From positions 62,001 through 126,000 of the forward strand of contig OZ176056.1 of the NCBI GenBank assembly GCA_964247055.1: a DNA stretch of 64,000 nucleotides, written 5' to 3'. The stretch is from Paragordius varius (lineage: Eukaryota; Nematomorpha). The position numbers and the translations under genes were made by a program. Shown piece after piece: positions 5,786-18,764 of this stretch (positions are counted from its first letter, which is position 1; each line of letters starts with the position of its first letter). The notes under the pieces are model-generated. The model made no database searches and was not told where the DNA came from. It saw only the letters and a program-made list of their open reading frames with translations.

Positions 5786-8561
5786 GGCTACCTAAAATCC
5801 AAATTTGATCAGGTGATGTCACCATAATTTTTTTTGGGTAGCCCTATGGTAGTTCCATCATCACCCCAAATATTGTCGAGATCGGAGTATAAATGTAATT
5901 TTTTTGAATTTTTTTGAATTTTTTAAATATTTAAAAAATTTATTTAATACGATTTTAAAAATAAAAATGGCTACCTAAAATCCAAATTTGATCAGGTGAT
6001 GTCACCATAATTTTTTTTGGGTAGCCCTATGGTAGTTCCATTATCACCCCAAATATTTTCGAGATCGGAGTATAAATGTAATTTTTATGAATTTTTTAAA
6101 TATTTAAAAAATTTATTTTATACGATTTTAAAAATAAAAATGGCTACCTAAAATCCAAATTTGATCAGGTGATGTCGCCATAATTTTTTTGGGTAGCCCT
6201 ATGGTAGTTCCATTATCACCCCAAATATTTTCGAGATCGGAGTATAAATGTAATTTTTATGAATTTTTTAAATATTTAAAAAATTTATTTTATACGATTT
6301 TAAAAATAAAAATGGCTACCTAAAATCCAAATTTGATCAGGTGATGTCACCATAATTTTTTTTGGGTAGCCCTATGGTAGTTCCATCATCACCCCAAATA
6401 TTTTCGAGATCGGAGTATAAATGTAATTTTTATGAATTTTTTAAATATTTAAAAAATTTATTTTATACGATTTTAAAAATAAAAATGGCTACCTAAAATC
6501 CAAATTTGATCAGGTGATGTCACCATAATTTTTTTTGGGTAGCCCTATGGTAGTTCCATCATCACCCCAAATATTGTCGAGATCGGAGTATAAATGTAAT
6601 TTTTTTTAATTTTTTAAATATTTAAAAAATTTATTTAATACGATTTTAAAAATAAAAATGGCTACCTAAAATCCAAATTTGATCAGGTGATGTCACCATA
6701 ATTTTTTTTGGGTAGCCCTATGGTAGTTCCATTATCACCCCAAATATTTTCGAGATCGGAGTATAAATGTAATTTTTATGAATTTTTTAAATATTTAAAA
6801 AATTTATTTTATACGATTTTAAAAATAAAAATGGCTACCTAAAATCCAAATTTGATCAGGTGATGTCGCCATAATTTTTTTTGGGTAGCCCTATGGTAGT
6901 TCCATCATCACCCCAAATACTTTGGGGATCGGACTATAAATGTAATTTTTATGAATTTTTTAAATATTTAAAAAATTTATTTTATACGATTTTAAAAATA
7001 AAAATGGCTACCTAAAATCCAAATATGATCAGGTGATGTCACCATTATTTTTTTTGGGTAGCCCTATGGTAGTTCCATCATCACCCCAAATATTTTGGGG
7101 ATCGGACTATAAATGTAATTTTTATGAATTTTTTAAATATTTAAAAAATTTATTTTATACGATTTTAAAAATAAAAATGGCTACCTAAAATCCAAATTTG
7201 ATCAGGTGATGTCACCATAATTTTTTTTGGGTAGCCCTATGGTAGTTCCATCATCACCCCAAATATTTTCGAGATCGGAGTATAAATGTAATTTTTATGA
7301 ATTTTTTAAATATTTAAAAAATTTATTTTATACGATTTTAAAAATAAAAATGGCTACCTAAAATCCAAATTTGATCAGGTGATGTCACTATAATTTTTTT
7401 TGGGTAGCCCTATGGATGTTCCATCATCATCCCAAATATTTTGGGGATCGGACTATAAATGTAACTTTTATGAATTTTTTAAATATTTAAAAAATTTATT
7501 TTATACGATTTTAAAAATAAAAATGGCTACCTAAAATCCAAATTTGATCAGGTGATGTCTCCATAATTTTTTTTGGGTAGCCCTATGGTAGTTCCATCAT
7601 CATCCCAAATATTTTCGAGATCGGAGTATAAATGTATTTTTTATGAATTTATTAAATATTTAAAAATTTTATTTAATACGATTTTAAAAATAAAAATGGC
7701 TACCTAAAATCCAAATTTGATCAGGTGATGTCGCCATAATTTTTTTTGCGTAGCCCTATGGTAGTTCTATCATCACCCCAAATATTTTAAGGATCGGACT
7801 ATAAATGTAATTTTTATGATTTTTTTAAATATTTAAAAAATTTATTTTATACGATTTTAAAAATAAAAATGGCTACCTAAAATCCAAATTTGATCAGGTG
7901 ATGTCACCATAATTTTTTTTGGGTAGCCCTATGGTAGTTCCATCATCACCCCAAATATTTTCGAGATCGGAGTATAAATGTAATTTTTATGAATTTTTTA
8001 AATATTGAAAAAATTTATTTTATACGATTTTAAAAATAAAAATGGCTACCTAAAATCCAAATTTGATCAGGTGATGTCACCATAATTTTTTTTGGGTAGC
8101 CCTATGGTAGTTCCATCATCATCCCAAATATTTTCGAGATCGGAGTATAAATGTAATTTTTATGAATTTTTTAAATATTTAAAAAATTTATTTTATACGA
8201 TTTTAAAAATAAAAATGGCTACCTAAAATCCAAATTTGATCAGGTGATGTCACTATAATTTTTTTTGGGTAGCCCTATGGTAGTTCCATCATCACCCCAA
8301 ATATTTTCGAGATCGGAGTATAAATGTAATTTTTATGAATTTTTTAAATATTTAAAAAATTTATTTTATACGATTTTAAAAATAAAAATGGCTACCTAAA
8401 ATCCAAATTTGATCAGGCGATGTCACCATAATTTTTTTGGGTAGCCCTATGGTAGTTCCATCATCACCCCAAATATTTTCGAGATCGGAGTATAAATGTA
8501 ATTTTTATGAATTTTTTAAATATTTAAAAAATTTATTTTATACGATTTTAAAAATAAAAAT
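5786..8561. repeat. 16-monomer HOR, copy 2 (2776 bp)
   Basis: Same type order as 56-2831, shifted by 5730 bp, including rare marks: the G2 monomer at 6487, the GAATTTATTAAAT F copy at 7525 and ATTGAAAAAA at 7871. By eye the two are essentially identical. The following G at 8562 starts a further partial copy. Confidence 0.9.
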
Positions 8562-9262
8562 GGCTACCTAAAATCCAAATTTGATCAGGTGATGTCACCA
8601 TAATTTTTTTTGGGTAGCCCTATGGTAGTTCCATCATCACCCCAAATATTGTCGAGATCGGAGTATAAATGTAATTTTTTTGAATTTTTTTGAATTTTTT
8701 AAATATTTAAAAAATTTATTTAATACGATTTTAAAAATAAAAATGGCTACCTAAAATCCAAATTTGATCAGGTGATGTCACCATAATTTTTTTTGGGTAG
8801 CCCTATGGTAGTTCCATTATCACCCCAAATATTTTCGAGATCGGAGTATAAATGTAATTTTTATGAATTTTTTAAATATTTAAAAAATTTATTTTATACG
8901 ATTTTAAAAATAAAAATGGCTACCTAAAATCCAAATTTGATCAGGTGATGTCGCCATAATTTTTTTGGGTAGCCCTATGGTAGTTCCATTATCACCCCAA
9001 ATATTTTCGAGATCGGAGTATAAATGTAATTTTTATGAATTTTTTAAATATTTAAAAAATTTATTTTATACGATTTTAAAAATAAAAATGGCTACCTAAA
9101 ATCCAAATTTGATCAGGTGATGTCACCATAATTTTTTTTGGGTAGCCCTATGGTAGTTCCATCATCACCCCAAATATTTTCGAGATCGGAGTATAAATGT
9201 AATTTTTATGAATTTTTTAAATATTTAAAAAATTTATTTTATACGATTTTAAAAATAAAAAT
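8562..9262. repeat. 16-monomer HOR, partial copy 3 (4 monomers)
   Basis: Types G N Y A repeat the first four monomers of the 16-mer and then break off into an L monomer at 9263. This is where homology to the left block ends. Confidence 0.85.
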
Positions 9263-9608
9263 GGCTACCTAAAATCCAAATTTGATCAGGCGATGTCACC
9301 ATAATTTTTTTTGGGTAGCCCTATGGTAGTTCCATCATCACCCCAAATATTTTCGAGATCGGACTATAAATGTAATTTTTATGAATTTTTTAAATATTTA
9401 AAAAATTTATTTTATACGATTTTAAAAATAAAAATGGCTACCTAAAATCCAAATTTGATCAGGCGATGTCACCATAATTTTTTTTGGGTAGCCCTATGGT
9501 AGTTCCATCATCACCCCAAATATTTTCGAGATCGGAGTATAAATGTAATTTTTATGAATTTTTTAAATATTTAAAAAATTTATTTTATACGATTTTAAAA
9601 ATAAAAAT

Positions 9609-9780
9609 GGCTACCTAAAATCCAAATTTGATCAGGTGATGTCACTATAATTTTTTTGGGTAGCCCTATGGTAGTTCCATCATTACCCCAAATATTTTGG
9701 GGATCGGACTATAAATGTAATTTTTATGAATTTTTAAAATATTTAAAAAATTTATTTTATACGATTTTTAAAATAAAAAT
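9609..9780. repeat. Type Q monomer, 172 bp, exemplar
   Basis: Marks: TCACT with T7, CATCATTACCCC, GGGGATCGGAC, GAATTTTTAAAATATTT and ACGATTTTTAAAATAA. The tail change breaks the AT palindrome. Q is absent before 9.6 kb and becomes frequent in the right half (22234, 22752, 27244, 52652, 56109, 56627, 58010, 58522, 61607, 61952, 63335). Confidence 0.95.
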
Positions 9781-12717
9781 GGCTACCTAAAATCCAAATT
9801 TGATCAGGTGATGTCGCCATAATTTTTTTTGGGTAGCCCTATGGTAGTTCCATCATCACCCCAAATACTTTGGGGATCGGACTATAAATGTATTTTTTAT
9901 GAATTTTTTAAATAATTAAAAAATTTATTTTATACGATTTTAAAAATAAAAATCGCTACCTAAAATCCAAATATGATCAGGTGATGTCACCATTATTTTT
10001 TTTGGGTAGCCCTATGGTAGTTCCATCATCACCCCAAATATTTTCGAGATTGGAGTATAAATGTAATTTTTATGAATTTTTTAAATATTTAAAAAATTTA
10101 TTTTATACGATTTTAAAAATAAAAATGGCTACCTAAAATCCAAATTTGATCAGGTGATGTCACCATAATTTTTTTGGGTAGCCCTATGGTAGTTCCATCA
10201 TCACCCCAAATATTTTCGAGATCGGAGTATAAATGTAATTTTTATGAATTTTTTAAATATTTAAAAAATTTATTTTATACGATTTTAAAAATAAAAATGG
10301 CTACCTAAAATCCAAATTTGATCAGGTGATGTCACCATAATTTTTTTGGGTAGCCCTATGGTAGTTCCATTATCACCCCAAATATTTTCGAGATCGGAGT
10401 ATAAATGTAATTTTTATGAATTTTTTAAATATTTAAAAAATTTATTTTATACGATTTTAAAAATAAAAATGGCTACCTAAAATCCAAATTTGATCAGGTG
10501 ATGTCGCCATAATTTTTTTGGGTAGCCCTATGGTAGTTCCATCATCACCCCAAATATTTTGGGGATCGGACTATAAATGTAATTTTTATGAATTTTTTAA
10601 ATATTTAAAAAATTTATTTTATACGATTTTAAAAATAAAAATGGCTACCTAAAATCCAAATTTGATCAGGTGATGTCGCCATAATTTTTTTTGGGTAGCC
10701 CTATGGTAGTTCCATCATCACCCCAAATATTTTGGGGATCGGACTATAAATGTAATTTTTATGAATTTTTTAAATATTTAAAAAATTTATTTTATACGAT
10801 TTTAAAAATAAAAATGGCTACCTAAAATCCAAATTTGATCAGGTGATGTCACCATAATTTTTTTTGGGTAGCCCTATGGTAGTTCCATCATCACCCCAAA
10901 TATTTTCGAGATCGGAGTATAAATGTAATTTTTATGAATTTTTTAAATATTTAAAAAATTTATTTTATACGATTTTAAATATAAAAATGGCTACCTAAAA
11001 TCCAAATTTGATCAGGCGATGTCACCATAATTTTTTTTGGGTAGCCCTATGGTAGTTCCATCATCACCCCAAATATTTTCGAGATCGGAGTATAAATGTA
11101 ATTTTTATGAATTTTTTAAATATTTAAAAAATTTATTTTATACGATTTTAAAAATAAAAATGGCTACCTAAAATCCAAATTTGATCAGGTGATGTCGCCA
11201 TAATTTTTTTGGGTAGCCCTATGGTAGTTCCATCATCACCCCAAATATTTTGGGGATCGGACTATAAATGTAATTTTTATGAATTTTTTAAATATTTAAA
11301 AAATTTATTTTATACGATTTTAAAAATAAAAATGGCAACCTAAAATCCAAATTTGATCAGGTGATGTCGCCATAATTTTTTTTGGGTAGCCCTATGGTAG
11401 TTCCATCATCACCCCAAATATTTTGGGGATCGGACTATAAATGTAATTTTTATGAATTTTTTAAATATTTAAAAAATTTATTTTATACGATTTTAAAAAT
11501 AAAAATGGCTACCTAAAATCCAAATTTGATCAGGCGATGTCACCATAATTTTTTTTGGGTAGCCCTATGGTAGTTCCATCATCATCCCAAATATTTTCGA
11601 GATCGGAGTATAAATGTAATTTTTATGAATTTTTTAAATATTTAAAAAATTTATTTTATACGATTTTAAAAATAAAAATGGCTACCTAAAATCCAAATTT
11701 GATCAGGTGATGTCGCCATAATTTTTTTTGGGTAGCCCTATGGTAGTTCCATCATCACCCCAAATATTTTGGGGATCGGACTATAAATGTAATTTTTATG
11801 AATTTTTTAAATATTTAAAAAATTTATTTTATACGATTTTAAAAATAAAAATGGCTACCTAAAATCCAAATTTGATCAGGTGATGTCACCATAATTTTTT
11901 TTGGGTAGCCCTATGGTAGTTCCATCATCATCCCAAATATTTTCGAGATCGGAGTATAAATGTAATTTTTATGAATTTTTTAAATATTTAAAAAATTTAT
12001 TTAATACGATTTTAAAAATAAAAATGGCTACCTAAAATCCAAATTTGATCAGGTGATGTCGCCATAATTTTTTTTGCGTAGCCCTATGGTAGTTCTATCA
12101 TCACCCCAAATATTTTAAGGATCGGACTATAAATGTAATTTTTATGATTTTTTTAAATATTTAAAAAATTTATTTTATACGATTTTAAAAATAAAAATGG
12201 CTACATAAAATCCAAATTTGATCAGGTGATGTCACCATAATTTTTTTTGGGTAGCCCTATGGTAGTTCCATCATCACCCCAAATATTTTCGAGATCGGAG
12301 TATAAATGTAATTTTTATGAATTTTTTAAATATTGAAAAAATTTATTTTATACGATTTTAAAAATAAAAATGGCTACCTAAAATCCAAATTTGATCAGGT
12401 GATGTCACCATAATTTTTTTTGGGTAGCCCTATGGTAGTTCCATCATCATCCCAAATATTTTCGAGATCGGAGTATAAATGTAATTTTTATGAATTTTTT
12501 AAATATTTAAAAAATTTATTTTATACGATTTTAAAAATAAAAATGGCTACCTAAAATCCAAATTTGATCAGGTGATGTCACCATAATTTTTTTTGGGTAG
12601 CCCTATGGTAGTTCCATTATCACCCCAAATATTGTCGAGATCGGACTATAAATGTAATTTTTATGAATTTTTTAAATATTTAAAAAATTTATTTTATACG
12701 ATTTTAAAAATAAAAAT

Positions 12718-12890
12718 GGCTACCTAAAATCCAAATTTGATCAGGTGATGTCGCCATAATTTTTTTTGGGTAACCCTATGGTAGTTCCATCATCACCCCA
12801 AATATTTTCGAGATCGGAGTATGAATGTAATTTTTATGAATTTTTTAAATATTTAAAAAATTTATTTTATACGATTTTAAAAATAAAAAT
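12718..12890. repeat. One-off monomer with GGGTAACCC and TATGAATG
   Basis: TCGCC front, GGGTAACCC in place of GGGTAGCCC and GAGTATGAATG in place of GAGTATAAATG. The first change makes GGGT-AACCC symmetric locally and weakens the outer dyad; the second removes the TATAAAT motif. No other copy with both changes was seen. Confidence 0.8.
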
Positions 12891-13928
12891 GGCTACCTAA
12901 AATCCAAATTTGATCAGGTGATGTCACCATAATTTTTTTTGGGTAGCCCTATGGTAGTTCTATTATCACCCCAAATATTTTCGAGATCGGAGTATAAATG
13001 TAATTTTTATGAATTTTTTAAATATTTAAAAAATTTATTTAATACGATTTTAAAAATAAAAATGGCTACCTAAAATCCAAATTTGATCAGGTGATGTCGC
13101 CATAATTTTTTTTGCGTAGCCCTATGGTAGTTCTATCATCACCCCAAATATTTTAAGGATCGGACTATAAATGTAATATTTATGATTTTTTTAAATATTT
13201 AAAAAATTTATTTTATACGATTTTAAAAATAAAAATGGCTACCTAAAATCCAAATTTGATCAGGTGATGTCACCATAATTTTTTTTGGGTAGCCCTATGG
13301 TAGTTCCATCATCATCCCAAATATTTTCGAGATCGGAGTATAAATGTAATTTTTATGAATTTTTTAAATATTTAAAAAATTTATTTTATACGATTTTAAA
13401 AATAAAAATGGCTACCTAAAATCCAAATTTGATCAGGTGATGTCGCCATAATTTTTTTTGCGTAGCCCTATGGTAGTTCTATCATCACCCCAAATATTTT
13501 AAGGATCGGACTATAAATGTAATTTTTATGATTTTTTTAAATATTTAAAAAATTTATTTTATACGATTTTAAAAATAAAAATGGCTACCTAAAATCCAAA
13601 TTTGATCAGGTGATGTCACCATAATTTTTTTTGGGTAGCCCTATGGTAGTTCCATCATCACCCCAAATATTTTCGAGATCGGAGTATAAATGTAATTTTT
13701 ATGAATTTTTTAAATATTGAAAAAATTTATTTTATACGATTTTAAAAATAAAAATGGCTACCTAAAATCCAAATTTGATCAGGTGATGTCACCATAATTT
13801 TTTTTGGGTAGCCCTATGGTAGTTCCATCATCATCCCAAATATTTTCGAGATCGGAGTATAAATGTAATTTTTATGAATTTTTTAAATATTTAAAAAATT
13901 TATTTTATACGATTTTAAAAATAAAAAT

Positions 13929-14101
13929 GGCTACCTAAAATCCAAATTTGATCAGGTGATGTCACCATAATTTTTTTTGGGTAGCCCTATGGTAGTTCCA
14001 TTATCACCCCAAATATTGTCGAGATCGGACTATAAATGTAATTTTTATGAATTTTTTAAATATTTAAAAAATTTATTTTATACGATTTTAAAAATAAAAA
14101 T
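13929..14101. repeat. Type R monomer, exemplar
   Basis: R has CATTATCACC (N mark) followed by TTGTCGAGATCGGAC, mixing the N front, the G-family TTGTCG and the GAC of the GGGG group. Other copies are at 12545, 36230, 36403 and 39514. It looks recombinant and is itself duplicated in tandem at 36230-36575. Confidence 0.85.
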
Positions 14102-14269
14102 GGCTACCTAAAATCCAAATCAGGTGATGTCACCATAATTTTTTTTGGGTAGCCCTATGGTAGTTCTATTATCACCCCAAATATTTTCGAGATCGGAGTA
14201 TAAATGTAATTTTTATGAATTTTTTAAATATTTAAAAAATTTATTTTATACGATTTTAAAAATAAAAAT
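14102..14269. repeat. 168-bp monomer lacking TTGAT
   Basis: AAATCCAAATCAGGTG lacks the 5 bp TTGAT that normally precede CAGGTG, which removes the TGATCA site. It also has TTCTATTATCACC. The identical deletion occurs at 39687-39854, a strong sign of common descent of the two 15-kb segments. Confidence 0.95.
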
Positions 14270-14960
14270 GGCTACCTAAAATCCAAATTTGATCAGGTGA
14301 TGTCGCCATAATTTTTTTTGGGTAGCCCTATGGTAGTTCCATCATCACCCGAAATATTTTGGGGATCGGACTATAAATGTAATTTTTATGAATTTTTTAA
14401 ATATTTAAAAAATTTATTTTATACGATTTTAAAAATAAAAATGGCTACCTAAAATCCAAATTTGATCAGGTGATGTCACCATAATTTTTTTTGGGTGGCC
14501 CTATGGTAGTTCCATCATCACCCCAAATATTTTCGAGATCGGAGTATAAATGTAATTTTTATGAATTTTTTAAATATTTAAAAAATTTATTTTATACGAT
14601 TTTAAATATAAAAATGGCTACCTAAAATCCAAATTTGATCAGGCGATGTCACCATAATTTTTTTTGGGTAGCCCTATGGTAGTTCCATCATCAACCCAAA
14701 TATTTTCGAGATCGGAGTATAAATGTAATTTTATTGAATTTTTAAATATTTAAAAAATTTATTTTATACGATTTTAAAAATAAAAATGGCTACCTAAAAT
14801 CCAAATTTGATCAGGTGATGTCACTATAATTTTTTTTGGGTAGCCCTATGGATGTTCCATCATCATCCCAAATATTTTGGGGATCGGACTATAAATGTAA
14901 TTTTTATGAATTTTTTAAATATTTAAAAAATTTATTTTATACGATTTTAAAAATAAAAAT

Positions 14961-16862
14961 GGCTACCTAAAATCCAAATTTGATCAGGTGATGTCACCAT
15001 AATTTTTTTTGGGTAGCCCTATGGTAGTTCCATCATCATCCCAAATATTTTCGAGATCGGAGTATAAATGTAATTTTTATGAATTTTTTAAATATTTAAA
15101 AAATTTATTTAATACGATTTTAAAAATAAAAATGGCTACCTAAAATCCAAATTTGATCAGGTGATGTCGCCATAATTTTTTTTGCGTAGCCCTATGGTAG
15201 TTCTATCATCACCCCAAATATTTTAAGGATCGGACTATAAATGTAATTTTTATGATTTTTTTAAATATTTAAAAAATTTATTTTATACGATTTTAAAAAT
15301 AAAAATGGCTACCTAAAATCCAAATTTGATCAGGTGATGTCACCATAATATTTTTTGGGTAGCCCTATGGTAGTTCCATCATCACCCCAAATATTTTCGA
15401 GATCGGAGTATAAATGTAATTTTTATGAATTTTTTAAATATTGAAAAAATTTATTTTATACGATTTTAAAAATAAAAATGGCTACCTAAAATCCAAATTT
15501 GATCAGGTGATGTCACCATAATTTTTTTTGGGTAGCCCTATGGTAGTTCCATCATCATCCCAAATATTTTCGAGATCGGAGTATAAATGTAATTTTTATG
15601 AATTTTTTAAATATTTAAAAAATTTATTTAATACGATTTTAAAAATAAAAATGGCTACCTAAAATCCAAATTTGATCAGGTGATGTCGCCATAATTTTTT
15701 TTGCGTAGCCCTATGGTAGTTCTATCATCACCCCAAATATTTTAAGGATCGGACTATAAATGTAATTTTTATGATTTTTTTAAATATTTAAAAAATTTAT
15801 TTTATACGATTTTAAAAATAAAAATGGCTACATAAAATCCAAATTTGATCAGGTGATGTAACCATAATTTTTTTTGGGTAGCCCTATGGTAGTTCCATCA
15901 TCACCCCAAATATTTTCGAGATCGGAGTATAAATGTAATTTTTATGAATTTTTTAAATATTGAAAAAATTTATTTTATACGATTTTAAAAATAAAAATGG
16001 CTACCTAAAATCCAAATTTGATCAGGTGATGTCACTATAATTTTTTTTGGGTAGCCCTATGGTAGTTCCATCATCACCCCAAATATTTTGGGGATCGGAC
16101 TATAAATGTAATTTTTATGAATTTTTTAAATATTTAAAAAATTTGTTTAATACGATTTTAAAAATAAAAATGGCTACCTAAAATCCAAATTTGATCAGGT
16201 GATGTCACCATAATTTTTTTTGGGTAGCCCTATGGTAGTTCCATTATCACCCCAAATATTTTCGAGATCGGAGTATAAATGTAATTTTTATGAATTTTTT
16301 AAATATTTAAAAAATTTATTTTATACGATTTTAAAAATAAAAATGGCTACCTAAAATCCAAATTTGATCAGGTGATGTCGCCATAATTTTTTTTGGGTAG
16401 CCCTATGGTAGTTCCATCATCACCCCAAATATTTTGGGGATCGGACTATAAATGTAATTTTTATAAATTTTTTAAATATTTAAAAAATTTATTTTATACG
16501 ATTTTAAAAATAAAAATGGCTACCTAAAATCCAAATTTGATCAGGTGATGTCACCATAATTTTTTTTGGGTAGCCCTATGGTAGTTCCATCATCACCCCA
16601 AATATTTTCGAGATCGGAGTATAAATGTAATTTTTATGAATTTTTTAAATATTTAAAAAATTTATTTTATACGATTTTAAAAATAAAAATGGCTACCTAA
16701 AATCCAAATTTGATCAGGCGATGTCACCATAATTTTTTTGGGTAGCTCTATGGTAGTTCCATCATCACCCCAAATATTTTCGAGATCGGAGTATAAATGT
16801 AATTTTTATGAATTTTTTAAATATTTAAAAAATTTATTTTATACGATTTTAAAAATAAAAAT
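14961..16862. repeat. 11-monomer HOR unit a (1902 bp)
   Basis: Types J H I J H I; K N P A L. It is followed immediately by a second copy of the same length. The two J H I triplets inside differ: the first I has ATAATATTTTTT, the second has GGCTACATAAAA and GTAACC, so the triplet was itself duplicated earlier. The unit ends with L carrying TAGCTC. Confidence 0.95.
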
Positions 16863-18764
16863 GGCTACCTAAAATCCAAATTTGATCAGGTGATGTCACC
16901 ATAATTTTTTTTGGGTAGCCCTATGGTAGTTCCATCATCATCCCAAATATTTTCGAGATCGGAGTATAAATGTAATTTTTATGAATTTTTTAAATATTTA
17001 AAAAATTTATTTAATACGATTTTAAAAATAAAAATGGCTACCTAAAATCCAAATTTGATCAGGTGATGTCGCCATAATTTTTTTTGCGTAGCCCTATGGT
17101 AGTTCTATCATCACCCCAAATATTTTAAGGATCGGACTATAAATGTAATTTTTATGATTTTTTTAAATATTTAAAAAATTTATTTTATACGATTTTAAAA
17201 ATAAAAATGGCTACCTAAAATCCAAATTTGATCAGGTGATGTCACCATAATATTTTTTGGGTAGCCCTATGGTAGTTCCATCATCACCCCAAATATTTTC
17301 GAGATCGGAGTATAAATGTAATATTTATGAATTTTTTAAATATTGAAAAAATTTATTTTATACGATTTTAAAAATAAAAATGGCTACCTAAAATCCAAAT
17401 TTGATCAGGTGATGTCACCATAATTTTTTTTGGGTAGCCCTATGGTAGTTCCATCATCATCCCAAATATTTTCGAGATCGGAGTATAAATGTAATTTTTA
17501 TGAATTTTTTAAATATTTAAAAAATTTATTTAATACGATTTTAAAAATAAAAATGGCTACCTAAAATCCAAATTTGATCAGGTGATGTCGCCATAATTTT
17601 TTTTGCGTAGCCCTATGGTAGTTCTATCATCACCCCAAATATTTTAAGGATCGGACTATAAATGTAATTTTTATGATTTTTTTAAATATTTAAAAAATTT
17701 ATTTTATACGATTTTAAAAATAAAAATGGCTACATAAAATCCAAATTTGATCAGGTGATGTAACCATAATTTTTTTTGGGTAGCCCTATGGTAGTTCCAT
17801 CATCACCCCAAATATTTTCGAGATCGGAGTATAAATGTAATTTTTATGAATTTTTTAAATATTGAAAAAATTTATTTTATACGATTTTAAAAATAAAAAT
17901 GGCTACCTAAAATCCAAATTTGATCAGGTGATGTCACTATAATTTTTTTTGGGTAGCCCTATGGTAGTTCCATCATCACCCCAAATATTTTGGGGATCGG
18001 ACTATAAATGTAATTTTTATGAATTTTTTAAATATTTAAAAAATTTGTTTAATACGATTTTAAAAATAAAAATGGCTACCTAAAATCCAAATTTGATCAG
18101 GTGATGTCACCATAATTTTTTTTGGGTAGCCCTATGGTAGTTCCATTATCACCCCAAATATTTTCGAGATCGGAGTATAAATGTAATTTTTATGAATTTT
18201 TTAAATATTTAAAAAATTTATTTTATACGATTTTAAAAATAAAAATGGCTACCTAAAATCCAAATTTGATCAGGTGATGTCGCCATAATTTTTTTTGGGT
18301 AGCCCTATGGTAGTTCCATCATCACCCCAAATATTTTGGGGATCGGACTATAAATGTAATTTTTATAAATTTTTTAAATATTTAAAAAATTTATTTTATA
18401 CGATTTTAAAAATAAAAATGGCTACCTAAAATCCAAATTTGATCAGGTGATGTCACCATAATTTTTTTTGGGTAGCCCTATGGTAGTTCCATCATCACCC
18501 CAAATATTTTCGAGATCGGAGTATAAATGTAATTTTTATGAATTTTTTAAATATTTAAAAAATTTATTTTATACGATTTTAAAAATAAAAATGGCTACCT
18601 AAAATCCAAATTTGATCAGGCGATGTCACCATAATTTTTTTGGGTAGCTCTATGGTAGTTCCATCATCACCCCAAATATTTTCGAGATCGGAGTATAAAT
18701 GTAATTTTTATGAATTTTTTAAATATTTAAAAAATTTATTTTATACGATTTTAAAAATAAAAAT
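16863..18764. repeat. 11-monomer HOR unit b (1902 bp)
   Basis: Tandem copy of 14961-16862 with the same order and length. A private change is GTAATATTTATGA near 17331, absent from the other three copies. Confidence 0.95.

Larger units (their letters stand above)
9263..13409. repeat. Mixed 24-monomer block between HOR families
   Basis: Types: L L Q C D A N P; P A L P P L/J P J; H I J R, a one-off, an N variant, H J. No long repeat of this order is seen elsewhere, but short runs are shared: Q C D (also 56627-59011, 61952-62469) and H I J R (also 13410-14101, 8 monomers away). It is rich in T7 monomers and P types. Unusual single copies include CGCTACC at 9954, GGCAACC at 11334 and GGGTAACCC with TATGAATG at 12718. 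Confidence 0.8.
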
